From contig NZ_SUQN01000002.1 of the NCBI RefSeq assembly GCF_013337685.1, positions 372,001 to 436,000 on the forward strand: a stretch of 64,000 bases of DNA. The letters run 5' to 3'. The position numbers were made by a program, and so were the translations under genes. This document shows, one piece after another, positions 1-9,433 of this stretch (position 1 is the stretch's first letter; each line of letters opens with the position of its first letter). The notes below the pieces were generated by a model that was not told the DNA's origin, did not search any database, and was given only the letters and a program-made list of their open reading frames with translations. Source of the stretch: Citrobacter gillenii (GTDB lineage: Bacteria; Pseudomonadota; Gammaproteobacteria; Enterobacterales; Enterobacteriaceae).

Positions 1-1506
1 GTCGGCGTGGCGGGCGATCTGTACCTGACAGGGATCCAACTGGCGCAGGGGTATCTGGGCCGCCCGGACCTGACGGCAAGTCGTTTTATTGCCGATCCGT
101 TTGCGCCCGGTGAACGCATGTACCGTACCGGGGACGTGGCGCGCTGGCTGGATAATGGTGCGGTGGAATACCTCGGGCGCAGCGATGACCAGCTAAAAAT
201 TCGCGGGCAGCGCATTGAACTGGGTGAGATTGATCGGGTAATGCAGACGCTACCGGATGTCGAGCATGCCGTGGCTCATGCCTGCGTATTCAATCAGGCG
301 GTAGCTACCGGCGGCGATGCGCGCCAGCTGGTCGGGTATCTGGTGTCGCATTCGGGGTTACCGCTGGATATTCCCGCACTACAGGCGAGACTGCGTGAAA
401 CGCTGCCTGCGCATATGGTGCCGACCGTGTTATTGCAGCTGGCGGAGTTACCGCTCAGCGCCAACGGTAAGCTGGATCGTAAAGCCTTACCGATGCCGCA
501 GTTGACGCCGCGCACGGCAGGACGCGCGCCATACCCGGGCACGGAGACCACCATTACCGAGGCCTTTTCCGCGCTGCTGGGCTGTGAAGTTAATGATGTA
601 GCAGCAGACTTTTTCGCGCTCGGCGGTCATTCGTTACTGGCGATGAAGCTGGCGGCGCAGTTGAGCCGCGTATTTGAACGCCAGGTGACGCCAGGGCAGG
701 TGATGGTTGCTTCCACCGTTGAACAACTCAGTACGCTGTTGGACAGCAACGATGACGCACAGTCACAGCAACTGGGGTTTGAAGCGCTGCTACCGCTGCG
801 CACCAGCCACGGCCCAACGCTGTTCTGTTTCCATCCGGCGTCCGGCTTTGCCTGGCAGTTTAGCGTGTTATCGCGCTATTTGAACCCTGAGTGGTCAATT
901 ACTGGCATTCAGTCGCCACGGCCTAGTGGGCCGATGCAGACGGCAGCAAATCTCGATGAGGTCTGTGAATACCATCTTAAAACGTTGCTGGAGCAGCAGC
1001 CTCACGGCCCCTACTATTTACTGGGGTATTCGCTGGGCGGCACGCTGGCGCAGGGTATTGCGGCACGCTTGCAGGCCAGGGGAGAGAAGGTTGCATTCCT
1101 GGGGTTGCTGGATACCTGGCCGCCGGAAACGCAAAACTGGCAGGAAAAAGAGGCCAATGGGTTGGATCCTGCCGTATTGGCGGAAATCGAACGCGAACGC
1201 GAGGCGTTTCTGGCGGCCCAGCAGGGCAATGCGTCCGACACGCTGTTTAGCACCATTGAGGGTAACTATGCCGATGCGGTGCGTCTGTTAACCACCGCGC
1301 ACAGCGTGGCTTTTGACGGTCATGCTACGTTGTTTGTGGCCGAACGTACGCTACCGCAGGGCGTCAGCCCTAAACACAGCTGGTCGCCGTGGATAGCCAG
1401 TCTGGATATCTACCGTCAGGACTGTGCACACGTTGATATTATTTCGCCGGCAGCGTTTGAGAGTATTGGGCCGATAATAAACAGGTTGATCGCTCCGCCT
1501 GCGTAG
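1..1506 (+). CDS. entF: Enterobactin synthetase component F, 3' part
   Basis: C-terminal 501 codons of the roughly 1290-residue enterobactin NRPS; the gene is cut by the left edge and the frame is open from base 1. Seen in order (numbered from codon 7-9): the end of the serine adenylation domain (YRTGDVARW; GRSDDQLKIRG; NGKLDRKAL near 155), a carrier domain (GGHSLL, pantetheinylated Ser about 209), and a type I thioesterase with Ser about 342 (GYSLGG), Asp about 369 and His about 475. The thioesterase trimerises and cyclises DHB-Ser to enterobactin in the cytoplasm. fepE follows 227 bp downstream. The identity is very secure; the condensation domain lies outside the window. Confidence 0.97.
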   Translation, partial: VGVAGDLYLTGIQLAQGYLGRPDLTASRFIADPFAPGERMYRTGDVARWLDNGAVEYLGRSDDQLKIRGQRIELGEIDRVMQTLPDVEHAVAHACVFNQAVATGGDARQLVGYLVSHSGLPLDIPALQARLRETLPAHMVPTVLLQLAELPLSANGKLDRKALPMPQLTPRTAGRAPYPGTETTITEAFSALLGCEVNDVAADFFALGGHSLLAMKLAAQLSRVFERQVTPGQVMVASTVEQLSTLLDSNDDAQSQQLGFEALLPLRTSHGPTLFCFHPASGFAWQFSVLSRYLNPEWSITGIQSPRPSGPMQTAANLDEVCEYHLKTLLEQQPHGPYYLLGYSLGGTLAQGIAARLQARGEKVAFLGLLDTWPPETQNWQEKEANGLDPAVLAEIEREREAFLAAQQGNASDTLFSTIEGNYADAVRLLTTAHSVAFDGHATLFVAERTLPQGVSPKHSWSPWIASLDIYRQDCAHVDIISPAAFESIGPIINRLIAPPA

Positions 1507-1619
1507 CCGGGAATACTCACTATTGGCTTATTTGAATAACCTCATAATGTAAATAAAATGTTATGGGGTTGTTTTGTTTATGCTGATCTGTGAGACCATA
1601 AGGCTTAATAAATTCTGAA

Positions 1620-1625
1620 TATAAT
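1620..1625 (+). promoter_or_regulatory. Candidate -10 box upstream of fepE
   Basis: A perfect TATAAT lies 109 bp upstream of the fepE start in the AT-rich entF-fepE gap. No convincing -35 box was seen 16-18 bp upstream, so this is only a candidate fepE promoter. Confidence 0.3.
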
Positions 1626-1733
1626 ATCTGGCAGGTTATTAGGGGCAAAGAGTGTTTCGGATAATTCTTATTAGCTGGTAGACTTTGTCTACAGGAAGAC
1701 GTTTCTTTTGGCCAGAAATTCAGGTTACACAAC

Positions 1734-2867
1734 ATGTCATCATTAAAAATAAAGAAAGATAATGATTCAGAATTAGCTGCTTATCCGCAGACTACGCTAA
1801 GCGGTAATGAAATTGATTTATTCAACCTGCTCGAGATTTTGTGGCGCGCCAGGAACAAGATTATTGCTACCGTCTTCGCGTTTGCCTGTGTGGGGATTCT
1901 GGTGTCTTTTCTGCTTCCGCAAAAATGGACCAGTGAGGCAATTGTTACCCCAGCTGAACCCGTGCAGTGGCAGGGACTTGAGAATGCGTTGACCAAGTTG
2001 CGTGTGCTGGACATGGATATTAGCGTTAACCGTGGTGATGTATTTAACCTGTTTATCAAGAAATTTCAGTCGCCATCGCTACTGGAAGAGTACCTGCGCT
2101 CTTCACCTTATGTGATGGATCAGCTGAAAGGCGCTGATATAGACGAAATGGATTTGCATCGGGCGATAGTACGCCTCAGTGAAAAAATGAAAGCGGTTGA
2201 TGCAAATCAGGGTAAGAAGAATGAAACCTCGCTGTATATCGCGTGGACGCTAAGCTTTACCGCACCGCTGGCTGAAGAAGCGCAGGCCGTGCTGGCAGGG
2301 TATATCCAGTTTATTTCTGACCGTGTTGTGACAGAAACGCTGGAGAATATTCGCAATAAACTGGCCATCAAAACCAGCTTTGAGAAAGAACGACTGGCGA
2401 TGGACCGAATCAGACTGAAGAATCAATTGGATGCAAACATTCAGAGATTGAATTATTCGCTCGAGATTGCGAATGCGGCTGGCATCAAAAAACCGGTTTA
2501 CAGTAATGGACAAGCCGTGAAGGACGATCCTGATTTCTCTATTTCGCTGGGTGCGGATGGCATTGCGCGTAAATTAGAAATCGAAAAATCAGTAACCGAT
2601 GTAGCAGAGATCAACGGTGAATTGCGTAACCGCCAGTATCACGTTGAACAGCTCTTGGCGATGAATGTCAGCGACGTCAAATTCTCACCGTTTAAATATC
2701 AACTTGCCTCGTCTCTGCCAGTGAAAAAAGACGGCCCCGCGAAATCCATGATCGTTATTCTGGCGGCGCTGTTGGGGGGAATGGCGGCGTGCGGTGGGAC
2801 GCTGCTGAATTATGCCATGCTATCGCGTAAACGTGATATTGCGATCCTTGGGCAGCAACTGGTGTGA
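1734..2867 (+). CDS. fepE: Wzz-family O-antigen chain-length regulator FepE
   Basis: 377-residue polysaccharide co-polymerase (Wzz family). Layout: cytoplasmic N-terminus, TM1 at about 40-60, a large periplasmic domain with predicted helical or coiled-coil stretches (about 200-300), and TM2 at about 335-357. In Salmonella the family member sets very long O-antigen chains; the name reflects its place in the enterobactin cluster, not a proven role in iron uptake. It starts at ATG 1734 with a weak ribosome-binding site. It ends 46 bp before fepC, which reads toward it, with a strong hairpin between. Length matches E. coli FepE. Which O-antigen it acts on cannot be told here. Confidence 0.93.
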   Translation: MSSLKIKKDNDSELAAYPQTTLSGNEIDLFNLLEILWRARNKIIATVFAFACVGILVSFLLPQKWTSEAIVTPAEPVQWQGLENALTKLRVLDMDISVNRGDVFNLFIKKFQSPSLLEEYLRSSPYVMDQLKGADIDEMDLHRAIVRLSEKMKAVDANQGKKNETSLYIAWTLSFTAPLAEEAQAVLAGYIQFISDRVVTETLENIRNKLAIKTSFEKERLAMDRIRLKNQLDANIQRLNYSLEIANAAGIKKPVYSNGQAVKDDPDFSISLGADGIARKLEIEKSVTDVAEINGELRNRQYHVEQLLAMNVSDVKFSPFKYQLASSLPVKKDGPAKSMIVILAALLGGMAACGGTLLNYAMLSRKRDIAILGQQLV

Positions 2868-2871
2868 TTTA

Positions 2872-2907
2872 TTATTGTATGGCGACGAACACGTCGCCAT
2901 ACAATAA
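2872..2907. terminator. Perfect 16-bp stem-loop between convergent fepE and fepC
   Basis: Arms 2872-2887 and 2892-2907 are exact inverse complements with a 4-base loop, centred between the convergent fepE and fepC stops. Neither strand has a clean T-tract, so it may act as a bidirectional terminator or mRNA 3'-end protector. Confidence 0.6.
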
Positions 2908-2913
2908 ATAACG

Positions 2914-3711
2914 TTATTTCTGACGCCCAAGAGGCACCACCAGTGGCGTTCCGGCCACTGGGTCGTCAATAATCATGCAGCGCAGTCCGTAGATCTTTTC
3001 GATAAGCTGCGGCGTAACAATTTCCTTCGGCGCACCCTCGGCAATAATCTTCCCTTCACGAAGCGCGATTAAATGCGTGGCATAACGGCAGGCCTGGTTC
3101 AGATCGTGCAGCACGGCGGCCAGCGTATAGCCCTTCTCGCGGTTTAACTCGCTGAGCAGTTCCAGCAGATCTATTTGATGACTGATATCCAGCCAGGTGG
3201 TCGGCTCGTCAAGCAGCATGATTGACGTTTCCTGCGCCAGCACCATGGCGATCCACGCTCGCTGGCGCTGTCCGCCGGAAAGCGTATCTACGCTTTGTGC
3301 TGCCAGGTGGGTGATCCCGGTAGCTTTCATGGCGTTCATCACCGCGTCTTCATCTTCTTTACGCCAGCGGGTGAACAGCGGCTGATGCGGATAACGGCCT
3401 CTGGCAACAAGCTCCTGAACGGTAATATCGCCCGGCGTAGTGGCGTTTTGCGCCAGCAGGCCAATGCGGCGCGCCACCTCTTTACTGGCGTAATGTTGAA
3501 TATGTTCACCATCCAGCCACACCTTGCCGTGCGCCGGCGTCATCAGACGGCTCAATGTGCGCAGCAGCGTTGATTTCCCGCAGCCGTTGGGGCCAATAAT
3601 GGCAGTGAAGTGGCCGTCGGGGATCGACACGTCGAGGTTTTCTGCCACGGTAAACTTGCCATACCCTAGCGTTAATTGGTCGCCACGCAAACGGGCTACT
3701 GATTCGGTCAT
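2914..3711 (-). CDS. fepC: Ferric enterobactin ABC transporter ATP-binding protein FepC
   Basis: 265-residue ATPase that drives ferric-enterobactin import through the FepD/FepG permease in the inner membrane. Walker A GPNGCGKST, signature LSGGQRQRAW and Walker B MLLDEPTTWLD are all visible. The frame is open for 47 codons upstream, but the start at 3711 is chosen because MTESVARLRG matches the known FepC N-terminus and gives a 4-bp ATGA overlap with the fepG stop, typical of coupled translation. Last gene of the fepD-fepG-fepC operon. Slightly shorter at the C-terminus than E. coli FepC (271 aa, from memory). Confidence 0.96.
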   Translation of the reverse strand: MTESVARLRGDQLTLGYGKFTVAENLDVSIPDGHFTAIIGPNGCGKSTLLRTLSRLMTPAHGKVWLDGEHIQHYASKEVARRIGLLAQNATTPGDITVQELVARGRYPHQPLFTRWRKEDEDAVMNAMKATGITHLAAQSVDTLSGGQRQRAWIAMVLAQETSIMLLDEPTTWLDISHQIDLLELLSELNREKGYTLAAVLHDLNQACRYATHLIALREGKIIAEGAPKEIVTPQLIEKIYGLRCMIIDDPVAGTPLVVPLGRQK

Positions 3712-4700
3712 TTTTTGCGGGACTCCTGAATTAACAAGACGATAAGATAAATACCGCCGAGGCTTACGGTGACAACGCCGACCGGAAGCTGATAAGGCAA
3801 AAATAGCTGCTGGGCGCATAAATCGGCCGTCAGCAGTAACAGTGCGCCGCACAGCGCTGACTGGGTTAATCCCCAGCGAGCAGTGCCGCTAAGGCGACGG
3901 GCAATATGCGGTGCGACAAGGGCAATAAACGAGATAGGTCCCGCCAGCGCGGTGGCAGCGGCGGTCAGTACTACCGCCACCAGCATCATCATTAAACGCG
4001 AACGTTCGACGCTGACGCCCAGCGCACAGGCGCTGTCATCACCCATTTCCAGCAAGCGCAGGCGGCGCACCAGCAGCGTGGCGCACACCAGCATCAGAAT
4101 AATCAGCGGCGCGGATGGCCAGGTTTTCGCCCAAGTCAGACCATTGAGCGATCCGGCGTTCCACAGTCCGGCCGTCAGCGCGGTTTCTAAGGAGGCTTTC
4201 AGTAGCAGCCAGGTGTTAAACGCCACCAGCATGGCGCGAATGCCGATGCCGATGATAATCAGGCGGAACGTTTCTATACCGTTGCGCCAGGCCAGCGCCC
4301 AGACGACCAGCGAGGTCAGGACCCCGCCGAGCATGGCCGCCAGCGCAATGGCGGTAAGATGCTGGCCAAACAGCACCATCGCCACCAGCACGCCGCTCCA
4401 GGCGCCGGTATTGAAGCCCATCACGTCCGGGCTGCCCAGCGGGTTACGCATCAGTGACTGGAATATTGCGCCACTGACGCCCAGAGCCGCGCCAATCAGT
4501 AGTGCCATCAGCACGCGCGGTAAACGCCATTCCGTCACCACCAGCGTAATGTTGCGCGGTGCATCGCCCAGCAGGGCGGCAATGATCTGCTGCGTTTCCA
4601 GCGTCACAACGCCGCTACGCAGGCTCCATAATCCGACGGCGATACAGCCCACAACCAGCAGCAGGCAACTGATCATCAGTCGACGAGAAAGGTGCATCAT
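3708..4700 (-). CDS. fepG: Ferric enterobactin permease FepG
   Basis: 330-residue FecCD/BtuC-type permease subunit with about 9-10 hydrophobic segments. It pairs with FepD to form the inner-membrane channel for ferric enterobactin, energised by FepC and fed by FepB. Family features include the MRNPLGSPDVMG region and the GPISFIALVAPHIAR coupling-helix region near 265. It overlaps fepD and fepC by 4 bp each, so the three are probably translationally coupled. Expression should follow the Fur-controlled fepD promoter. Confidence 0.96.
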   Translation of the reverse strand: MMHLSRRLMISCLLLVVGCIAVGLWSLRSGVVTLETQQIIAALLGDAPRNITLVVTEWRLPRVLMALLIGAALGVSGAIFQSLMRNPLGSPDVMGFNTGAWSGVLVAMVLFGQHLTAIALAAMLGGVLTSLVVWALAWRNGIETFRLIIIGIGIRAMLVAFNTWLLLKASLETALTAGLWNAGSLNGLTWAKTWPSAPLIILMLVCATLLVRRLRLLEMGDDSACALGVSVERSRLMMMLVAVVLTAAATALAGPISFIALVAPHIARRLSGTARWGLTQSALCGALLLLTADLCAQQLFLPYQLPVGVVTVSLGGIYLIVLLIQESRKK

Positions 4701-5704
4701 GCGCCACCTCCACGCTGCTTACGGCGTACCAGAAAAATAAGCACCGGCGCGCCGATAAACGCACTGACCACCGATACGCGTAGCTCACCGGGCACAATCA
4801 GGCGACCGATAATATCGGCAATTAACAGCAGGGAAGGCGTTGCCAGTAAGGTGACGGGCAGCGACCAGCGGTGATCGGCTCCCACCAGCCAGCGCGCCAT
4901 ATGCGGCATCATCAGGCCGATAAAAGCGATAGGGCCGACAATCGCGGTCGCGCTTCCGCACAGGACGGTGATTACCAGCAGACCGATAAACTGCGTACGG
5001 GCGACTTTACTGCCCAGCGCAGTGGCGGTATCCGTGCCCAGGCTCAGACTGTTCAGGCCACGGCTGAGGAACAGGGCTACGGCTCCGGCGATCAGTACCG
5101 GGATCAGGACCACTTTCAGGGTTTGCAGACTGCGAATGTCCAGCGAACCGGCCTGCCAGAAACGCAGTTGATCGTAGACGTCAGGGTTGAGCAGGGCGAT
5201 GCCGCTCGATAATCCCTCCAGTACTGCCCCCAGCGCCACGCCAGCCAGCGTCAGGCGAACCGGGCTGAGCTGACCACCCCCTTGGCTGCCGGTAAAGGCG
5301 ACAATCAGCGACGCGGCTAGCGCCCCGGAAAAGGCCATCAGCAGTTGCTCTTGCGGGGAGGAGAAACCGAACAGCGAGGCCCCCAGCACAATGGCGAAGC
5401 TGGCACCAGAATTGACGCCAAGAATACCGGGGTCGGCTAGCGGATTCCGGGTCAGCGTTTGCATCAAGGCACCCGCCAGTCCCAGCGCGCCGCCTGCGAG
5501 CAATCCTGCCAGCGTACGCGGGAGCCGCGCGTCCAGCACAATGGTGCAATCAGCGCTATGACAACTGCCGGTGAGCGCATCCAGCACCACGGAGGCAGGG
5601 AGCGACCTGGCGCCAATAACCAGACTTAATACCGTGGTGACAACAAGTAATAACAACAGTCCGGGCACGGCAAAGGCGCGTGTCGCGGAAACAGAGCATG
5701 ACAT
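4697..5704 (-). CDS. fepD: Ferric enterobactin permease FepD
   Basis: 335-residue FecCD-family permease, partner of FepG. The N-terminal hydrophobic segment is followed by LPRTLAGLLAGGALGLAGA and TRNPLADPGILG, family landmarks. The coupling-helix region GPIAFIGLMMPHMARW lies near 265. First gene of the minus-strand fepDGC operon, divergent from entS, with a 110-bp control region that holds a Fur-box-like sequence. Start ATG at 5704 gives the family's usual length. Function is certain by family. Confidence 0.96.
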   Translation of the reverse strand: MSCSVSATRAFAVPGLLLLLVVTTVLSLVIGARSLPASVVLDALTGSCHSADCTIVLDARLPRTLAGLLAGGALGLAGALMQTLTRNPLADPGILGVNSGASFAIVLGASLFGFSSPQEQLLMAFSGALAASLIVAFTGSQGGGQLSPVRLTLAGVALGAVLEGLSSGIALLNPDVYDQLRFWQAGSLDIRSLQTLKVVLIPVLIAGAVALFLSRGLNSLSLGTDTATALGSKVARTQFIGLLVITVLCGSATAIVGPIAFIGLMMPHMARWLVGADHRWSLPVTLLATPSLLLIADIIGRLIVPGELRVSVVSAFIGAPVLIFLVRRKQRGGGA

Positions 5705-5717
5705 ATCAACTATCCTT

Positions 5718-5742
5718 GATAATGATAGTAATTATCGTTATC
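5718..5742. promoter_or_regulatory. Fur box between fepD and entS
   Basis: GATAATGATAG followed by TAATTATCGTTATC closely matches overlapping copies of the Fur consensus (GATAATGAT / ATCATTATC). It lies 14 bp upstream of fepD and 73 bp upstream of entS, so Fe-Fur could repress both directions. The equivalent E. coli region is a known Fur target. Confidence 0.8.
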
Positions 5743-5814
5743 GATCTTATTTAGGTATGTTAGCATGTGCAGCCATAGAATGGATATTGAAAAAGTACCT
5801 GGTAAGGCTCTGTA

Positions 5815-7053
5815 ATGAATCGACAATCCTGGCTGCTCAATCTCAGCCTGCTAAAGACCCACCCTGCATTTCGCGCCGTTTTCCTTGCCCGTTTTATTTC
5901 CATCGTCTCTCTGGGACTACTCGGCGTGGCGGTGCCGGTACAGATCCAGGTGATGACACAGTCGACCTGGCAGGTTGGTTTGTCGGTAACGCTCACCGGC
6001 AGCGCGATGTTTATTGGCTTGATGATCGGCGGCGTGCTGGCCGACCGCTATGAGCGTAAAAAAGTGATCCTGCTGGCGCGTGGCACCTGCGGCATTGGCT
6101 TTATTGGTCTGTGTCTGAACGCGCTGCTCCCGGAACCGTCGCTGCTGGCAATTTATATCCTCGGTTTATGGGACGGCTTTTTTGCTTCATTGGGCGTTAC
6201 GGCGCTGCTGGCGGCAACGCCGGCGCTGGTTGGGCGTGAAAACCTGATGCAGGCGGGGGCCATCACCATGCTGACGGTGCGCCTGGGATCGGTGATATCG
6301 CCGATGGTAGGTGGGGTACTGCTCGCCACCGGCGGCGTGGCCTGGAACTATGGTCTGGCGGCGGCAGGTACTTTTATTACCTTACTGCCGTTGTTGAGCC
6401 TTCCTGCATTACCGCCGCCGCCCCAGCCACGTGAACACCCATTGAAATCCCTGCTGGCAGCATTTCGTTTCCTGCTTGCCAGTCCGCTGATTGGCGGCAT
6501 TGCGCTGTTGGGCGGCCTGCTGACCATGGCCAGCGCTGTGCGCGTACTTTACCCGGCGCTGGCGATGAGCTGGCAGATGTCGAGCGCCCAGATTGGTCTG
6601 CTGTATGCGGCGATCCCGCTGGGTGCCGCCATCGGCGCATTGACCAGCGGGCAACTGGCGCACAGCGTGCGTCCTGGTTTGATTATGCTGACGTCGACCG
6701 TGGCGTCCTTCCTCGCAATTGGTCTGTTTGGACTGATGCCGGTCTGGCAATTGGGCGTGGTCTGCCTGGCGCTGTTTGGCTGGCTGAGCGCGGTGAGTTC
6801 TCTGTTGCAGTACACCCTGTTACAGACGCAGACGCCGGAAGCGATGCTCGGGCGCATTAACGGTTTGTGGACCGCACAGAACGTCACCGGTGATGCCATC
6901 GGCGCAGCGCTGTTAGGCGGTTTGGGTGCGATGATGACGCCGGTCGCGTCGGCAAGCGTCAGTGGATTCGGCCTGGCTATCGTTGGTCTGTTGCTGCTGT
7001 TGCTGTTGAGTGAGGTCCGTCGTTTTCGGCAGATGCCGGTGAATGCCGGATAA
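5815..7053 (+). CDS. entS: Enterobactin exporter EntS (MFS)
   Basis: 412-residue major facilitator with about 12 hydrophobic segments. It exports newly made enterobactin across the inner membrane, after which TolC takes it out. The MFS loop motif LADRYERKK follows TM2 near 80, and the N-terminus ([18 protein letters not shown]) matches the EntS family. Start ATG at 5815. It diverges from fepD across a Fur-box region, as expected for iron-repressed siderophore export. Its stop codon lies inside a REP-like palindrome. Shorter by a few C-terminal residues than the E. coli protein. Confidence 0.95.
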   Translation: MNRQSWLLNLSLLKTHPAFRAVFLARFISIVSLGLLGVAVPVQIQVMTQSTWQVGLSVTLTGSAMFIGLMIGGVLADRYERKKVILLARGTCGIGFIGLCLNALLPEPSLLAIYILGLWDGFFASLGVTALLAATPALVGRENLMQAGAITMLTVRLGSVISPMVGGVLLATGGVAWNYGLAAAGTFITLLPLLSLPALPPPPQPREHPLKSLLAAFRFLLASPLIGGIALLGGLLTMASAVRVLYPALAMSWQMSSAQIGLLYAAIPLGAAIGALTSGQLAHSVRPGLIMLTSTVASFLAIGLFGLMPVWQLGVVCLALFGWLSAVSSLLQYTLLQTQTPEAMLGRINGLWTAQNVTGDAIGAALLGGLGAMMTPVASASVSGFGLAIVGLLLLLLLSEVRRFRQMPVNAG

Positions 7054-7073
7054 GGCGTAAACCTCATCCGGCA
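7044..7073. repeat. REP-like palindrome at the entS 3' end
   Basis: TGCCGGATAAGG and CCTCATCCGGCA form the typical REP inverted repeat. The entS stop codon is inside the left arm. It sits between the convergent entS and fepB and probably stabilises 3' ends. Confidence 0.75.
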
Positions 7074-7080
7074 CTAAAGA

Positions 7081-8037
7081 TTAAAACAGTGCGGAGAGGC
7101 GTTGCAGCAGCAGCGTGGCGCTGTAGTAATCCAGACGGAAGGTTTCAGTGCCCAGTGCGTAGACGCGTTTATTCTGCACGGCTGGCAGGTGTGCCAACAG
7201 CGGGTTAGCGTAAATGGCGTCGGCATCTTTGCTGTCGCCCGCAAACAGGAACAGCGCCTCGCCGTTCAGTCCGGTTGCCAGATTCTCACCGCCAAGCTGC
7301 ACAATGTCGTGACGTTTGCCCTGACTCTGGCTGGTATGCAGTCCGGCAGGCAGCGGTGCCAGCGTGAAACCGAGCTGCTCCATCAGCTGGCCCTGCGCAG
7401 ACTCTGGCGTCCACAGGTTGGCGCTGTGCGCGGCGGCGGTGTACACCAGCGCGCTGACCGGCTGTGGCGGCAGGGTAATGCGCTGCTTAACCGCCTGCAA
7501 CTGCTTATCAAACTCGGCAATGCGTGCCGCCGCCTGTTGTTCATGCCCGGTGATCTCACCTAACTGCGTCAGCAGCGACTGCCAGCTTTTGTCGTCGTAA
7601 TTAATAATAAGCGTGGGGGCAATGGTGGACAGCTGATCGTACAGGGCGAGGGCAGAATCACCGCCGGTGGCGCTGATCAGAATCAGGTCCGGCATTTGTG
7701 CGGCAACGGCCTCGGCGCTCGGTTCGCCAATATACAGACGGCTCAGCTTGCGGGCTTTTGCCACCTCGCTCCACTGGCGTAAAAAACCCTGTGCATCGCC
7801 GATGCGGTTATTCGGCGTGGTGGCCCCGCTGGCGATAATTGGCGCATCAATGGCCAGCAGCGACCCGGTCAGCGTCACGCTGGTGGAGACAATGCGCTGT
7901 GGCTTCTGTTCCAGCGTATGAATCCCACGGCTGTCGGTGACCTGACGCGGCCAGTCAGCAGCATGGCTTAAAGAAATTCCTGAAAGAGACAGCCCAACCA
8001 ATAAGAGCGCCGTTCGGTAAAACGCGGGGAGTCGCAC
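7081..8037 (-). CDS. fepB: Ferric enterobactin periplasmic binding protein FepB
   Basis: 318-residue periplasmic carrier that takes ferric enterobactin from FepA and delivers it to FepDG. A signal peptide ends near [11 protein letters not shown], and a TroA/BtuF-type binding fold follows ([39 protein letters not shown]). The start is taken as GTG 8037: it has AGGA 8 bases upstream and gives exactly the length of E. coli FepB. An in-frame ATG at 8058 has no good ribosome-binding site. It diverges from entC across a Fur-regulated gap. Confidence 0.93.
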   Translation of the reverse strand: MRLPAFYRTALLLVGLSLSGISLSHAADWPRQVTDSRGIHTLEQKPQRIVSTSVTLTGSLLAIDAPIIASGATTPNNRIGDAQGFLRQWSEVAKARKLSRLYIGEPSAEAVAAQMPDLILISATGGDSALALYDQLSTIAPTLIINYDDKSWQSLLTQLGEITGHEQQAAARIAEFDKQLQAVKQRITLPPQPVSALVYTAAAHSANLWTPESAQGQLMEQLGFTLAPLPAGLHTSQSQGKRHDIVQLGGENLATGLNGEALFLFAGDSKDADAIYANPLLAHLPAVQNKRVYALGTETFRLDYYSATLLLQRLSALF

Positions 8038-8065
8038 GAATAAGTTTCCTGTTATCAATGTAGTT

Positions 8066-8085
8066 AATGCTTCTCATTTTCATTG
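8066..8085. promoter_or_regulatory. Weaker Fur-box-like site near fepB
   Basis: AATGCTTCTCATTTTCATTG resembles a degenerate Fur site 29 bp upstream of the fepB start. It may serve the minus-strand fepB promoter; the match is weak. Confidence 0.4.
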
Positions 8086-8177
8086 TTAGCGGACAGGGAT
8101 GCAAGCCTAAGTCGCACATTGTGTGACGGCAAGAGTTGACATACCGGCGCTTTGCTTTTAGGTTAGCGACCGAAAAT

Positions 8178-8196
8178 ATAAATGATAATCATTATT
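8178..8196. promoter_or_regulatory. Fur box upstream of entC
   Basis: The core AATGATAATCATTAT matches the 19-bp Fur consensus at about 15 of 19 positions. It lies 29 bp upstream of the entC start, where it would block the entCEBAH promoter when iron is plentiful. Confidence 0.85.
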
Positions 8197-8224
8197 AAAA
8201 CCTTTATCATTTTTGGAGGATGAT

Positions 8225-9400
8225 ATGGATACGTCACTGGCCGAGGAAATACCGCAGACTATGGCAACACTCGCTCCCGACAGTTTTTTCTTTATGTCGC
8301 CGTACCGTAGCTTTACGACGTCAGGATGCTTTGCCCGCTATGCGGAACCGGCAGTTGATGGGGATTCACCGGACAGCCCGTTCCAGCAAAAAATGCACGC
8401 CCTGTTTGCCGATGCCAAATCGCAGGGTATCGCGAATCCCATCATGGTTGGGGCCATCCCCTTTGATACCCGCCAGCCATCGTCGCTGTTTATCCCCCGG
8501 TCCTGGCAGAGCTTCTCCCGCACGGCGAAGCAACAATCGTCGCGCTACTTTACCGCGCATCAGTCGCTGAGCGTCGTGGAACGTAAAGCGATTCCTGAAC
8601 AGGACGTATTTGAACACATGGTCGCCCAGGCGGCGGCCCGGACCGCCACCCCGGAAGTGGACAAAGTGGTGTTGTCGCGGCTGATCGATATCACCGCCGA
8701 CGCCAACATTGACAGCGGTGCGCTGCTGGAGCGTCTGGTGGCGCAAAATCCGGCAAGTTATAACTTCCATGTGCCGATCGAAGATGGCGGCGTATTGATC
8801 GGCGCCAGTCCGGAGTTGCTGTTACGTAAAGACGGTGACCATTTCAGTTCATTGCCACTGGCGGGTTCGGCGCGGCGTCAGCCGGATGACGTGTTGGACA
8901 GAGAAGCCGGGATCCGCCTGCTGGCCTCCGAGAAAGACCGCCATGAACACGATCTCGTGACGCAGGCTATGAAAACGGTACTGCGCGATCGCAGTCGTGA
9001 ACTGCAACTGCCGTCTTCTCCTCAACTGGTCACCACGCCCACGCTCTGGCATCTCGGTACGCCATTTGAGGGTCAAGCTAATCCCGAGGAAAACGCCCTG
9101 ACGCTGGCCTGCCTGCTGCATCCGACGCCAGCGCTGAGCGGTTTTCCACATCACGTTGCGCAGAAACTGATTGCCGAGCTGGAGCCGTTCGAGCGCGAAC
9201 TGTTTGGCGGCATTGTCGGCTGGTGTGATGCGCAGGGCAATGGCGAGTGGGTGGTGACGATCCGCTGCGCGAAGCTGTTGCGTAATCAGGTGCGTTTCTT
9301 CGCCGGTGCCGGCATTGTGCCTGCCTCTTCCCCGGTTGCCGAATGGCGTGAAACGGGTGCCAAGCTTTCGACCATGTTGAATGTTTTTGGACTGCATTAA
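8225..9400 (+). CDS. entC: Isochorismate synthase EntC
   Basis: 391-residue chorismate-binding enzyme converting chorismate to isochorismate, the first step to 2,3-dihydroxybenzoate. Family motifs: ASPELLLRK near 200, the LAGSARRQ region, [11 protein letters not shown] near 300, ELFGGIVGW and the C-terminal [12 protein letters not shown]. The start is ATG 8225, 5 bases after GGAGGA; an in-frame TTG at 8213 overlaps that ribosome-binding site and is rejected. First gene of entCEBAH, under the Fur box just upstream. Confidence 0.97.
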   Translation: MDTSLAEEIPQTMATLAPDSFFFMSPYRSFTTSGCFARYAEPAVDGDSPDSPFQQKMHALFADAKSQGIANPIMVGAIPFDTRQPSSLFIPRSWQSFSRTAKQQSSRYFTAHQSLSVVERKAIPEQDVFEHMVAQAAARTATPEVDKVVLSRLIDITADANIDSGALLERLVAQNPASYNFHVPIEDGGVLIGASPELLLRKDGDHFSSLPLAGSARRQPDDVLDREAGIRLLASEKDRHEHDLVTQAMKTVLRDRSRELQLPSSPQLVTTPTLWHLGTPFEGQANPEENALTLACLLHPTPALSGFPHHVAQKLIAELEPFERELFGGIVGWCDAQGNGEWVVTIRCAKLLRNQVRFFAGAGIVPASSPVAEWRETGAKLSTMLNVFGLH

Positions 9401-9433
9401 GAGCCTTATTGACCAGGCCTCTAAGGAGCGATA

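Noticed and set aside
3712-3852. 47-codon N-terminal extension of fepC
   Set aside because: It lies within fepG in another frame and does not resemble FepC; the ATGA overlap supports 3711.
3883-4740. 285-codon plus-strand frame opposite fepG
   Set aside because: Ser/Arg/Ala-rich shadow of a permease gene on the other strand.
7044-7073. REP palindromes read as CRISPR repeats
   Set aside because: Copies are single or paired, inverted and lack regular unique spacers.
8213-8224. Upstream TTG start for entC
   Set aside because: The TTG falls on the GGAGGA ribosome-binding site of the ATG at 8225, which matches the family start.
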